Program-made: the position numbers and the translations under genes
Notes under the pieces: model-generated
Databases searched by the model: none
Told to the model about the DNA's origin: nothing
Seen by the model: only the letters and a program-made list of their open reading frames with translations
Shown here: positions 29,708-42,483 of the stretch, one piece after another
How positions within the stretch are numbered: position 1 is the first letter of the stretch
Layout: each line of letters begins with the position of its first letter
NCBI GenBank assembly: GCA_003971905.1
Contig: RSEE01000031.1
Coordinates: 558,001 to 622,000 of the forward strand
DNA from: Moniliella sp. 'wahieum'
Lineage: Eukaryota; Basidiomycota; Moniliellomycetes; Moniliellales; Moniliellaceae
DNA: 64,000 bases
Direction of reading: 5' to 3'

Positions 29708-32700
29708 GGGTGTGCTCTCGTTGGCCATGCCCTGGGCCACGGCCTTGTACAGCTTGGACGAGGTAGGTGGGGGGCTCTGGGAGGTGCGGGAAGGGTGGTA
29801 GTGGATCACACCCACGGCGGCCAAGGAGCGACCGAGGGTGTGGCGCGGGTGGAGGCGGCGGGAGAGGGCCTTGACGGCGCGCGCGACGGGCGCGACGAGG
29901 TACGCCTCAAACGTAAAGGAGAGCAGCGTGTTGATGAGCACGAGGACAAACAAGCTCGTGTGGACGTAGGCAGGCAAATCGATCAGGCCCAGAATGTCAA
30001 ACACCCAGCCGTGGCGGACAAAGAGCGCGTAGAGCGAGAAGCAAGTCAAGAGGCACAACGAGGCCAGCAACATCGGGTTAGTGTACATGGGCTTGCGGTA
30101 CGGCGGACCGACGCTAAACACGGCGGCGACGAGAATGTACTGGAAGAGGATACGAGGAACAGCGCCGAGTTGGGCGGTTGACCACGTTCATGCTGTCCGG
30201 GTCAAACGCCGGCGGTCGTACCACGGCTGCGCCGTGATGTAGAAAAAGGCAACAACTGCGTTCAGCACAGATGATCACTTGGCCCAGCATGGAGGTGAGG
30301 ACCTTTTGCTCATCAGGTTGGCCGTCGGCCGCTTGGTCGCAAGTGCTCAAATGGCTCGGTTCGCGCCATGGCCACAGCGACGGGAATAATGATAAAGAGG
30401 TCAATGTAAAGGAACTGAAAGTCGCCCAACGAGGCAGCCAACGAGTAGAGAATGGTGATGGACGGAACTGATCGAGTAGAGCGCCATGTACTTGAAGCCC
30501 AAAGCTCGTCACCTCGCCGCCCGTCCCTTCTCGGATCGTCGACAGAACACATCCAATGTCCGGCTGGCGGGACGTGAAAGGCGCAGCAACCGACGCCTCG
30601 GCCTCCGAGAGAGAGATGCCCACGTCAGCCGCCTTGAGCGCACCACAATCGTTCGCTCCATCGCCACACATGCCCACCGTGTAACCAAGGGCTTGCAACC
30701 GCTCTACCAGCTCGTGTTTCTCGTCCGGAGACATGCGAGCAAACACCGCCCCCTTGAGCAACATTCTCCGAACCGTCTCCACCGGCGCACAGTCCACCAT
30801 CCAACGAAACACATCTCCGCTTAGCGCAAGCTGATAATCGTGTCCGCCACTCTCGTCGAGAGGGAGAACGTGCAAGTCAACGTCCGACGGCTTCAGCGCC
30901 CACGGGTCCAGCTTCAGCTGTTCATCGTCCACGTTCTGCCACTCGATCGATTTGCCTTCCAACGGGCCACCTTCCGCCCCCGTCCAGACCGGCATATACA
31001 CCGCCGTCGACGGCCCCAGCATGCCACACTCGCGCGCAACACTCACTGCCGTACGAGGGTTGTCGCCCGTGACCATCTTGGTGCCAATGTGGGCGTTCCG
31101 CAGGGCGGCAATGGCAGAAGGGGTGCCCGTGATCTTGTTCTCAAAGATGATCAAGCCAAGGAAGCGTAGCTGCGACTCGGCCTGGGCACGGGTCATGCGC
31201 TGGGCCTTGACCCAGCTCAGACCGGGAAGCGACTTGCCTGCACACGCAATAACACGGTACCCATGCTTGGTGTAGTACGCCAACAGGTCCTCGTAATCGG
31301 CCGGGAACGACTCGGGAAGGCAAATGTCGGCCATCACCTCGGGCGCTCCCTTGACAAATACCTCCATCGAGTCGGATCGCATCCGCTTCACCACCACACT
31401 CATCCGTCGCAACTGGCTCACAAACTCAAACGTCCGCAGCACCCCCAACTCGAGGAAATGGGCACGCTTGCCCGGGCGCAAAGCGTCGGCCACATCAAAC
31501 TCACCGCTGCCAGGCGGACGGACAACCGTTTGGACTAGGGCAGGAGGGCGGTCGGTCAAGCGCGCCTTACCATCCTTGGCCGTCGATCCGGTGCCTGTTG
31601 CCGCCCGCGCTGAGCGTTCTCGCCCCTCATCCAACGTCCATCCCGTGTACTCAAACATCTTGACATCCAATGGGTCCCCATCACCTCTCCATCCACAACT
31701 TTGAGCGAATGGCAGGTGGCCAAAGCATGAAGCAGAGGCAGCTTGCGCGCCTCCCGGTCCTCCTTGGGCGCATTGTCCGCCGTTGGCATTTCGTCCGCTG
31801 ACTCGTGCAGCTCGGAAAACCGGTTCTCACGTGCCGAGATGGTGCGGGTACCAAGCACGTCCAGCCCATCTTCCGTTAACGTCCCTGTCTTGTCAAAGCA
31901 GAACACATTAATCTTGCCCGCCATGTTAACTCGGTTGGGGGAGATGCAAAAGATGTCCTTGGAGCGCAAACGTGAGATGGCAAATGCTGTCCCCACGCTC
32001 ATCGTGGCTGGCAAGGCGGGGGGAACCACCACGGTAATCAAGTCCAGCGCACGGACAACGATCAGGTGCCAAGCAATTCCCATACGCACAAAGCCCACGC
32101 CCGAGATGGTAAAGCCTACGCAGGCGATGCCGGCCAAGAAACCAATAAAGCGGAACGAGTCACGGTAGAATTTGAACCCCATAGGCTTGGGGAAAAGCAT
32201 GGAGCGCACCAAGGCTCCCTTGGTGTGTGTTGAACCCAGTACGGGCGACCATGGCCAGTGCATTCGCTTGGTCCTCATTGTCCGACGAAGGCACAGCCAA
32301 TCCCCCCCATTGGGGCGGATGCGCACAATACGTGTGCCTCCAAAGAGTAGTGTCTTGCCAGCTCGGGCGAAATTTCACTGCCAGGAGTCAAGAGCAACTT
32401 CATCTCAGCATCCGTCACTGGTACCTTGGAGACCGGAACACTCCCCTGTCAGCATTGACTCATTCACAATCGCATCGCCCGACAAGAGCACCGAGTCGGC
32501 AGGGAACAGAAGCAAACCAGGCTCAGCCACGTCGTACACATCCCCGGGAACCAAGGTGGAACTGTCGAGAGTGAGCCATTCGCCATCCCGAAGAACTTTG
32601 AGGGGCAGGAGAAGCGGGACATCTCCCGCATCCGCTCCACCGTTGACTTGGTCTCGATCAGAGTCGTTGTAATCGAAGCGAGAGAAATGACGGCAATACA

Positions 32701-34671
32701 AAATGCGTAGTAGTAGTAGTCATCCACACTCCAGAGCACAATTGAAACGATTTGGAACATGTAGAACGGATGCAGCACCTCGTCCACCAACAACGCCCAT
32801 ACCGACTTGGCCTCAATGTCGATCGCGTTCGGCCCAAACACAATGTGACGGTCTTCCAGCTGGTCGTCGCTCACGCCTTGCGCCACAGCTTTAACTGAGG
32901 TCCAACCGCCATCACGCCAGTCCTTCGCCATACGAAGGCGCCCTGAAGGCGGATGGAGAATAAAACGGGTGTAGCGGTAGTCAAGAAACTTGAGCTCCAT
33001 CAGTTGTTCAGTATCTGTGCCTGCATAGGGATTATTCGACCAGGAGGCCTGGGTACCATTCGCAGCCTGCTTGCCGTTTCCGTTGGCAGTGGCAGCTTGG
33101 AACAGTTTGGTGCGCTGGCTCAACGCCGCCTGATAGTCGGACGCTGTTGAGGGAGGATCAAATGAGAAGTCGGGAGGGAATACCGTAGCAAGGGGGCGAG
33201 CAAAAGGAATGGTGTTCATCTTCGCTTCAAAGAGGTCTCCCCATTCGGTTGTGACCATCACGAACTCGGCATCGACAAAGTCGCATTCGCGGCAAACCCA
33301 CTTGAGCCGAAGGCGTGGGAGCCAACGTGCCAGCAAGTAAACAACCCAAACGTGCAGACCGAAGCGATCATAAAGAGCAGGTGGTGGAAACGCACGATCT
33401 GATATCCTGTCAGGCGGATGAGCGAGTCCTCCTCCACAAGGTAAATTTGTTGCCGGGATTGAGAAGACTTGTCGAGGAACGTCTTGCCCTCTTGTTCCCG
33501 CTGCAACGACTCGGCGGTGGGGGGACCGTCATCCAGCGCGCTCCCAGCCAGGAGGGGCTCGTTGTCACCCCAGAAAAGGCATGCATGCTGACCTCGGGGT
33601 GTTGGTGAAGGTAATGGTGTTCCCGCTCCAGGTCGGCAAGGTCGAGGTCCAATTCATCCTCCGGGGCGCCAGCATCGTGGTCGCCAAAGACAGGATCGCC
33701 TCGTCCACCCAGGGTGCCAAAGGCCGAGGGCATCAACCCCCCACGGTCCTCGTCAGAGCTGGACTGGTCGTCGTGAATGCCGAGGGGGAAGAGTCGCCAC
33801 CACTGGACAGAGCGTCATCCGAGTTCATGTAAGGGCCGTACCCATCCTCGGACAGACCGAGTGACTCGTTTGAGTCACGCCGAACCGGTGCATTTTCTTC
33901 GTCCCGCCGTGACTCGTCTCCACGAAGAGAGTTCATAATGGAAGACAGGAAACCCTGGTTGGACCGACGCGAACCCACCACCATGTCGTCATGACCATCG
34001 CGGGAGTGACGCGCCCTACCAGCACGGCTAAACTGGCTCGACTGACGATGCGTGGGCAGGGCACCCGATACGCCCTCCTCGGCAGGACCAAGGGAATGAC
34101 ACTGGGACCTGCGGCGCTTCCAGCGGACGCCATGCTGGTCCGGCGCGTGCGCCGCAGCACAGGTGAATGGGAAAGCGTGTGACCGACGAGGAGCGACGGC
34201 TCGTCAAACCAGGGTGTGGAGGCTGGTGATGCATTCTGGGTCGGAGGAGACGAAAGGTCAGCCCATCCATGCCTCCACCAGGCTCTGCAGAAGACCAAAG
34301 CGCATGAGATGGGGGGGGGAGGACGGATACATACGAGGTGTAGCTGGGCACAGCTCCAGCCGAAGGGCCATCGAAGATGGAGCCCTGGTCGTTGTAGTGG
34401 CCAATCTGGCTGTCGCGGCGAGCACGAGAGCCGCCGACAGCGACGGGCGCAGAGTAGGTGGCCTCGTCGCTTGAGGAGCAGCACCGGGCTCGCCGTCATG
34501 GATCCATGCAGCGGCCTCGGCGGTTTCCTTATCGGTGAAGAAAGGGGAGGCAGCAAGCTGGATGGGGGGTTGCTCCTTGGGGGCGGCATCGGGAGCGGGC
34601 ACGGACTGGGCCGGGCCAAAGGGGGCCTGGTACTCGGCGTCGGCCACGATGTGCTGGGCGGGACCGGGCAT
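29702..34671 (-). CDS. YPK9: P5B-type ATPase (YPK9/ATP13A2 family), copy 2
   Basis: About 1640 aa, longer than yeast Ypk9 because of a long acidic N-terminal region. The start is taken as [15 protein letters not shown] at 34669-34671. An intron with GTATGT donor lies at about 34283-34334. Approximate residues: disordered N-terminus 1-390, first membrane segment near 405 ([15 protein letters not shown]), TGES loop near 725, PPALP in TM4 near 865, phosphorylation motif [15 protein letters not shown] near 910, hinge GDGANDC near 1320, then the six-helix C-terminal half. PPALP (not PPELP) marks P5B, the vacuolar/endolysosomal polyamine-type pump, rather than P5A/Spf1. Breaks remain near 30164, 30260-30310, 30450-30525, 32230, 32440, 32600 and 34469; most are open in copy 1. 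The stop codon lies inside a heptad array. Confidence 0.92.
34283..34334 (-). other. YPK9 intron, copy 2 (predicted)
   Basis: GTATGT donor and CAG acceptor; exact acceptor is uncertain because of CAGAG. It joins the residues before YTS to [15 protein letters not shown]. The copy-1 counterpart is 6168-6222. Confidence 0.6.
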
Positions 34672-36100
34672 GGTGGGGGGAGGTCCTCCCGGGGGGGATG
34701 CTTGGCAGGCGCAAGAGTGGGGCGAGGAGAAGCGAGAGGTGGAGGTGGGGGCTCGAGAAAAATTTGCCGCGGGCGGGCTGCCCAAGTCGGATGCGGGCGG
34801 CGGCTGGGACGATGCAAGGGCGGCTGGGCAGCGCGGCGGCAGGCAACGCCCTCGTAATCGAGCAATCAGTAATCACCGCTCGTGCGCCCTCTCACCGCAC
34901 GGCCGATTGCAGGCGGCATCCAAACGTCCCAGCGCGCTTGCAGCGCCTCGCACACTGCCCCCCTGCGCCCGCATCCAATGGGCCAGGGCCAGCTGGGGCA
35001 ACCCTAGCCGACGCACACCCGTGCCTGGGGCCACCTGCTGCCTCGTGTTGAGTCAAGTGACTAGCACCGACTACGTCGAATTCAGCGCCGCAGTCTTCCA
35101 GGCTGCCGCTGCCTCCCTCCCGCCGGCCCTCCTCTTCGGCACATCATCCATCCACCGTCGGCATCCCTCGCTCATCTCCCCACCGCCTGCACCTCCACCG
35201 CCACGCCGGCACCGCCCTCAGCGTAGCACCAATGGGTTATCCAATAACAAAGACCCCGAACCAGTGGTTGTATCTCGTTATCACTGACCAGGAAACTTAT
35301 CCGAGCAGAAGCATGGCGGGACGAAGATGACCTAGTAGATTGCGCCTCCGAACAACAAAAAGCGTGAATTGAATCCGCTGCCCGAGGGAAGTGGAAGAAA
35401 GGTCTATATTTGGTGTGGGCACTGGACGAAAATTTTTAACGACAAGCGATGGAGCCGGGTTCATCCTCCTAGCTGAGGCAGACATGGGTGTCAAACTGGC
35501 AGACAAAAGGCTGAGGGGCAGGGCCGCAGGTTGGAGCTGCTATGGTTTTTCGCTTCAAGTGGGTATAGGGAGGGTGAGAGGGCGATGCCCTTCCACTTGT
35601 GGAGACGGTGGCACAGTATACTCGTGCTGCATGGACCATCGATGGTGAGTGGCTCCGTGATGGCGTTCCCAAGGGAGAAAAGATGCTGCATTGCAGAGAA
35701 ATTGCTTGGCCCGGCACCGGAGCGAGCTGCGCCTGTGGCTATCGTACTAAGATTGAGATCCGCTTATAGATTAACAAGTGGAATTCAACCTCAGGATATG
35801 GTTTGCCGCACTAATGCCTCTCTACTTACGTCTGGTATGACATGTGCAACACTACCTGACCCCCCATCTCACAGATAGATAAGACTGTCGCTCATCCAGC
35901 TGCTAACCTCTCCTCGACGCCTTCGTCGCCTAGCCCGACCACAGCACTCTGCTGGACAGCGCCCCCAACAAGCCAATGATTCCTGCACACACAAACGTCC
36001 GATTCACACGTACTATAGCCAAGGGTATACACTCGGTACACAATCACTCTGCCGCCTACATCCCCGCGGCCCACATCGTCCCCACATCCTTTTCCCCCAT
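34672..36100. other. Intergenic region upstream of YPK9, copy 2
   Basis: Counterpart of 6557-7997. YPK9 promoter side plus SSH4 3' flank; nothing else recognised. Confidence 0.5.
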
Positions 36101-37878
36101 TTACCCTCGGGGCTCCCCGGGCGCAGGGGCGTGCACCAGGATAGTTGGTGCGGTGGGTGCGGTGGGTGCGGCGGCGGGTACATCGGGCGGGGGCGGGGTG
36201 GAGGAGGAGAGGGGCAATTGCACGCCCCTCCTGGTTCCGGGGCGAATCCAGCGGCGCAGTGCCGTCCACATTCCGCCGTCTTGCTCTTCCCCAAAAGCCG
36301 AGTAGGGCGGGGGAGAAGCTCGCCGGGGCGCGGCGCGGGTAGTGGTGTGGCTGGTCATGCCGTGTCCGCTGCGCGGGGCAGCCAGCGAGTGCAAGGAGAT
36401 ATCCACCCCGCTCGAGCGGGGGGACAGCATAGGGCTTGAAGGGGCAAGCGATACGCGGTCCTCCTCCTCCCTTCGCTGAGGTCGGAAATGGAAAGGTCCC
36501 CCTTGGGGGGGCAGCAGATGAGGAGAAATGCTGCGCTGTAGCGGGGCTCGGACCGCATCCGCAGCACCGAGCAACGGCGAGATGGGTGGTGGAGGGAGCA
36601 ATGGGTGTCCAGGTCCGGCAGTGGGGAGGAGCGAGGCCGAGGTGCCCTGAGCCGCATCGGAAGATTGGATCAACACGCTTCCGCCCTCGGCCCCATAGGC
36701 TGGGGGAGGGGGCAAGTTGCCCACCATCGGTGCCAACCCCCACTTTTTAACGTTAGCTTCGATGAAGACAAAGCCAGCCTGACCTAGGTTGACATGTACC
36801 TCGGCCGGCCCATCGGCCGCCAAGGTGGGGAAAAAGTCGTGGTTGGTCAAGCCGACAAAAGCTTCATGGAAGCGCTTGCCATTACGCGTAAAGAACACCC
36901 GACCCAACCGCGGACGGTAGCCCATACCAATCACATCGCCTTGTCGGTACGGCACGCTGTAGGGCATTTCGTTCCAGGGAGCATTGTGACACCGCGTACC
37001 ATCCAAGCTAAAGTACCCAATCGAATACTTGAGCAGACCTACTCAGCCCGCGTTAGCTAGCCATGCCCCCTCGTCCCATCGACCCAAGAAAACAACGTAC
37101 CTGGAAAGCGAAAGGCGGGTAGGGTTTGGTTGCCAAGCCGATCGCGACATTGGTCGTTTCGGGCTTGCGGAACATCTTGACCTCGAGATAATACACCTCA
37201 TTCGTTTTCGGAAGGGGCAAGTTGGATTGCACGCTCACAGCCCCACCTTCTTCGGGGGCTAAGCCATGGCCATCATCGAGAAACGTAATTTCGGTCCGGC
37301 CCTGGACGTAAACAGGCGGGTTGGCTTCGTAGTCCGGTTCAAAGGACCACGCTTGCACGCCCTTTTCCTGGATGGTCACCATCTGAGGCGGCGTCAACTC
37401 AGTCGGCACACTGCCTAGCGGGTGAGTGCGCGCCCACGCTTGGGCGCGTCCGTATCCGGTGCGCGCCGGGCCCCAAACTGGCAAGGTACGCTCGTTCTCG
37501 CTCCGCATCGGAACGGCGCGCCGCGGCGTCCGTCTCCTCGCGCATAATGTTGGTCGGAAGCCGGTCCTCGCGCAGCGCGATCCCCGCGCTCCGCCGTACC
37601 AGCAACACAATCAGCAGGACCAAGAACATGACGCCGGCCATGGCGGACAAGACAATGATGAGGGCCAACCAGAAGGGGGAGATGCCATCGCTTGCGCGGA
37701 GCTGGACAGGAGGCCCCTCCAGCTGTGACGATCGGTCCAAGCCAAAGGGAGGTGCCGGCGCGGCGCGCACACCAGGTGGCAAGAAGGGAGGCAAGGTCAT
37801 GCCCCAGGCTAGAACGGCGGCCCCAGCACGGGCGGCCAGAGGGGGGGGCAGCGATGCAGCGCCGCGGCGTGGAGGCAT
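36101..37878 (-). CDS. SSH4: SSH4/EAR1-type SPRY-domain Rsp5 adaptor, copy 2
   Basis: About 570 aa. N-terminal stretch with Pro-rich sequence, transmembrane helix (LALIIVLSAMAGVMFLVLLIV, open here), juxtamembrane charged linker (REETDAAARRSDAERERAYL), then the SPRY domain across the 37039-37100 intron. The C-terminal tail ends APAPGEPRG at TAA 36101-36103. In the tail, ASPPPYSAFGEE at about residue 500 (36298-36316) is a PPxY motif of the kind bound by Rsp5 WW domains, which supports the adaptor role. Two bases are missing near 37463 relative to copy 1 (ASLGPGERTGYG is broken), and indels near 36470-36500 shift a short stretch of the tail. Confidence 0.87.
37039..37100 (-). other. SSH4 intron, copy 2
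   Basis: 62 nt, GTACGT...TAG, same length as in copy 1. Confidence 0.85.
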
Positions 37879-38964
37879 GGTGACGAGGAAGGTGGTGGGG
37901 CCAAGAATGATTTCCTTCGGGGTGGGTGCTGCGGAGCAAACACAGCCGAGCTTCTTGCTGGTTGGGCGAGGGGATGGCTTGCCGGTACTCGATCGTCGAT
38001 GGCAGTTGGTTCTGCGTATCCACACAGGACACCGAGTGCTGAGTTGAGTGTCCTGAGTGCTGAGTGTGGTGTGCTGATACAGTGCTCAGTGAGTAGTGCG
38101 TGAGCGCTGAGCCAGCACGCCCTCAGCGCTGACATGCTGACACTGCCCCCACGGCGTCTGAGAGCGGGCTGGCGGCTCGTGGCACATATGACGTAAGGTG
38201 TGCCTTGCGGCGGGCTGCACGCCGGAGGTTGCCGGCCATAAGGCCTAAGGCGCTCGCTTATAGCTCAGGCGCTCCACAAGCGAAGCGCTTACAACGTCAA
38301 AATTCCAATGCTCAGGCGGGGGACAATCCAACTCGGATGGCCGGTGGCGGCGCAACGAGTAACCATCGGGACCCATACACGGCCTGCACAGCCACTGCCA
38401 TCCCACCAGCTAGAGAGACCAGCCCAGCCCTTCTGGGGCGTCCGCGGTCTGATGGGAGCCCCCCGGGGCGGCGTTTTTCTCACGACTCGCGCCCAGTCTC
38501 CCTCTCGCCTCTTCCAAACAACGCTCACCCACGCAGACATCCTAGTACTCCTGTTGCGCTCGCCTCCGCACCACCCCTATACCGAACAAACAGGAGGAGG
38601 CAATACAGGATGAGCGGCACGAGTATGATGGCATTCGAAAGAACGGATACGAGAGAAACATCGTGACAAAAATCAGGGCCGTACCGTGACCCCATAAGAC
38701 CAACAAACATTGGGTCAGACGGATGGGTTAGGGAGCCGTGGGTGCCGGCGTCTGGGACGGCAAAACAGGAGGGTCAGGGCGGTACGAGCGAGGGTAAATA
38801 GGGGTAGGGCGAGGACGATGGTACATCATCACAGGCGCCGTACCGATCGCGACCCGGTTCCGGCCCGAGTCGGGGTGGACAGGTGCGCTGGACGGCAAAC
38901 GCGACGGTGCAACAGGCGTTGGTGGGTGCGAATCAGAAGTAAGAGGGGCGTGGCAGGCCGGAGG
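37879..38964. other. Intergenic region, copy 2
   Basis: Counterpart of 9782-10832. A 61-codon minus-strand frame at 38525-38710 (MFVGLMGSRYG...) with one hydrophobic helix exists only here, because of an indel near 38656. The orphan-gene frame continues open for 78 codons after its TGA (38964 down to about 38731). Confidence 0.4.
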
Positions 38965-41440
38965 TCAGGTCCTGCTGGCCAGATGCGACAAGATGCGTCG
39001 GCCCAGTGGTTCTTCTTCTCCGTGTTTCTCTTCTTCGTCCGGGGGACGGGGGAGCGGCTTGAGGTCCCTTGCTTGCGGCACATACAGATCGGGCAGGAGC
39101 GCATACCGTTTCGTGTTGGGGTACCTTGGGCTGCCCTGTTTAGGCGAGCTCAAGCAGGGCGAAGATTCTCTCGGGGGAGATAAGAGCGCCTCCAGGGCAT
39201 TGGTGTCCGTCGAACCATGAGCCACTTGTTGGCCCGCATGTCTGGATTCCGATCCAGGCCGTTGCGGCACCGGCATTCCCCGTCCCGCCCTGACATACGA
39301 AATAGGGGTGCGTGTTCGAGGGGGAGGCGGGGTGAGACCAAGCTTGTCCAATACCTCTGCGATGCGTGCGTCCTGGGAAAAAGCTTCGGCCTCGGGCGCG
39401 GGAGCAGAGTGATCGTGTATCGAGGGCAAGTCAGTTGGGATGTAAGTTGTGGGCATGGGTGAACCCTGCGGTGCTGAGCCCACCGGGGACCGAGGTGGAC
39501 AAGGGCAAGGAGAGGACACTGGTTCCTCCGCTGCACCTGCTTTCCCACGGCGAGGAAATCGCGAAGACGACTCAGAGGTGGCGCGACGTTCTCGCAACGT
39601 CAGCGGAACGATCATAGGCGATGGCAACGCCGTCGGTGTAGGAATTGGCATGGGAGCTGAGATTTCGCCAATGGCCGACACCCCAGGGCTAGAGGGTTCC
39701 TTGGCCAAGAAGTTTTTCGTGTTGTGATGGGAGGGTGGAGAAAATGAGCCAGGAGATCGATTGAGATGAAGGTGCTGAGGTGGCACAACGTGCCGCAACC
39801 CCGCGAGGGAAAGTGGTTTGCGAAATCCTTTTGAAGGCTTGGGCGAGTCGGGCGTGGAAACAGACCGTTCCTTGCGCCAGCTAGAACGATGATGGAAGTC
39901 CCACAATTGGCCGTTTTCTTTCGACGACAAAACTGGGGGGCAAATTTTGCCCTTTTTCTGGCGTCCCATCTCGACCGAATTGGGAGTCGTATAGGGCCTG
40001 TTGGACAAAAAGACACTGGGCTCCAAATCATTCGAAACGGTACCATCCCCGCTGGATGGAATCGGGCCGAGAGAATGAGCCCGATATGGGGTTGTAGTCT
40101 TTGGCGGCGCGGCCAGAAAAGGAGAGTCGGACATCATCTCTACTGGAGGGACAGTGGTTAATGATGATGGTGCCATGGTGGACGCAGGTTGGATAGGGGT
40201 TGATGGCGAGAAGCAGCTTTGGGGAATAGAGAAAGCGCCATGCGCCGTTGCCTGCACAGGCAACGGAGATGTTGGGGAGACAACTCGGGTGTCCGAGGAG
40301 TTAAGATGCAAGTTGAGGGTATCAAGGGCCGGCAGAGGGGGAGGATCGGGCTTAATCCACCCGTGCCGTTTATATGGCATTGGAGAGAGGGAACATTCCG
40401 ACCTGGCGAATTTTCCCGAGAGGGACGGGGGTGAACCAAATTCGGGCAACTTGGCTGTGCGTCCGCTCCGTGGGGAGACAGCTTTCCTCGCATGATGTTC
40501 GTGCAACCCGTGAAGATTGCCGAGTGAAACTGCTTTAAGGGGCCCTCTACCGCCCAATGGATGGGAGGGGGAGCGACGCGGAGGGCTCTCCGGCTGGAAG
40601 ACAGGAATGACAGTGTCGTCCACGGTCAGAGCGCCTGTAGGGGTAGAAAAAGACGCCGTCTGCAACCCGAGCTCCTCGGTTGAGGAGGGTCGATTCTCAA
40701 GGCTGGTAAGGGATGTGTCGGCGGCGTTGGCAGAGGCATGAGGTAAAGCAGGAGTAGGAGCTGATTGGCGACGATGCTATGCTGGTTGCAACAGGTACAG
40801 TAAACGGAACATCCAACATGGATGCTGGCAATTTACACTGCTCCACGGGGCTGCCCTCAAGTACAGCTGATTCTGCACTCAAATCGCTCAAGAACTTATT
40901 ATCGTTCTACAGGGAAGAAAAAACAAGTCAGCACTTTTGGATGGAATTCTCGATCCCCATGCAACATAGGATGGCGGCAGCGGCGGGCAAGGAACGAACC
41001 TTATCCCACATGTCGTCGTCGACGCTGGTGCCGCCAAAGCTGTCGTCGGAGCTGTAGCGGCTCGCGGAGGAACCATGAGAAGAGCGCAGAGGAAGGTCGT
41101 GAAGCAAGGATCGCCACAGGCCGACGCCGACACCACCGCTCTCGTGACGGCTTGGTGAATCCGGCGGTATAGCGAGACCAGTCGGCCTGTGGAGCGCGTG
41201 GCGGGAGCCATGATGTAGGGGTGTACTAGACGAGCCGGGATTCATGGGCGAGGGCGCGTCGCCAGGTCGGGGGAGGAGAGAGATGGTGGTAGAGCGAAGG
41301 AGAGTGGAAGGCGGGAGACATATGGTATGAGGCACTGGATTTGAGCTATAAGCCGATGCGAACGAGAGGCCCATGGGGGAAAGGAGGCGGCAAGAAGTGT
41401 GCTCCAATGCCGGCGGCGGACCATCGATGATCGATGACAT
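38965..41440 (-). CDS. Large disordered orphan protein, copy 2
   Basis: Exon 1 41000-41440, intron 40907-40999, exon 2 38965-40906. About 790 aa. Most of exon 2 is one open frame of over 560 codons here (from QTASFSTPTGALTVDD), the best evidence that this is a real gene. The frame is broken once near 40750 (SYSALPHASANAAD is open in copy 1). The copy-2 C-terminus is GRRILSHLASRT at TGA 38965-38967, in TGA-C context. The copy-1 C-terminus differs by one base and ends SGLPRPSYF. Ser/Pro-rich throughout; no known domain and no membrane segment. The start codon region overlaps ATCGATGATCGATG, another heptad pair. Confidence 0.7.
40907..40999 (-). other. Orphan-gene intron, copy 2
   Basis: 93 nt, GTTCGT...CTGTAG; same as in copy 1. 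Confidence 0.75.
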
Positions 41441-42057
41441 GTGACAGGGCCCCTTCACGCTACCTTGACAGAGTCCTGAGGCTCAGGCCAGAGCGCCCGA
41501 GCCGTCGAATGCGGTCGCTGGCGTGGGATGTGCTGGCAGGTGCCGGTGGGTGTGCGTGTATGAAACAAATATAGGCCAATACAGAGCGCTACAATGGCAC
41601 GACGCACTCGACACTGCCCCGGTGCGGACGGGGCGTGCGGCTGCTGGGCCGAGCCGCTGGGCGTGGCACTGGTCTCCGCACCAAGCTCCCCAGGGCGCTC
41701 CTCCGGGGCACGGCGCCGCTCGTGAGCGCCTCATTCCCAGACCTCAGGCTTCTGCATCACACATCTTTTTGCCTCCTCACCTGTCGTGCACACATGTCGC
41801 AGGAGCAGCGGCTATGAGCTACTAACTACTAGGGCTCGACGGTGTGAAGCCCGCCGGAAGCGAAGGTCGGAGATGCGCAACTGCCCATGCCCATGCTACT
41901 CACACGCATATGGTGCAATTTCTCCTCTCGGGCATCTCATCTGTTGCTCCTCCTCCGACCCGAAGAGTACGTGGCAGACGCGGCGGTCCATTGCCACGCG
42001 TTCCACAGCGCCCTGTTCGCTATCGTGTCTGCTGGTATGGGGGGCAACCGCCGGACT

Positions 42058-42090
42058 CATGATGCATGATGCATGATGCATGATGCATCA
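42058..42090. repeat. Heptad array CATGATG x4 (copy 2)
   Basis: Identical to 13951-13983. Confidence 0.95.
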
Positions 42091-42095
42091 CCATC

Positions 42096-42121
42096 GGTCA
42101 CGGTGACCCCTCACGGTGAGG
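42096..42121. promoter_or_regulatory. Two adjoining 13-bp odd palindromes (copy 2)
   Basis: GGTCACGGTGACC then CCTCACGGTGAGG, unchanged from copy 1. Confidence 0.4.
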
Positions 42122-42483
42122 CGTGTGAGGCATTTCCTGCCCCTCAGGCCTCGCACCTCACTGGCATGCTTTAAGTATAGCGCGAAAAAAGCTTGGGTGC
42201 CACACTGACACTGAGAGTTCTGATCACATATAAACCTGACGGGCCTATACGTGCCCAATAACTTTCACAAATGCTATACCCCCTGCGGGATCCCTCTGTG
42301 GTCGCATATGTCCCAGGATACATTGCTACCGCCTGTTTAATAGTAACGCGTAACACGAGTACAAAATAGTTTATGCTTCTTTTGAATCCATATCATTGAC
42401 AGAGCTTAAGGCTGGGACAGGGGGAACGCTACGTCTAAACCTAAGTGTTCATCTTGCGGGGTTACTTGGAAGCGCCACTAAGG

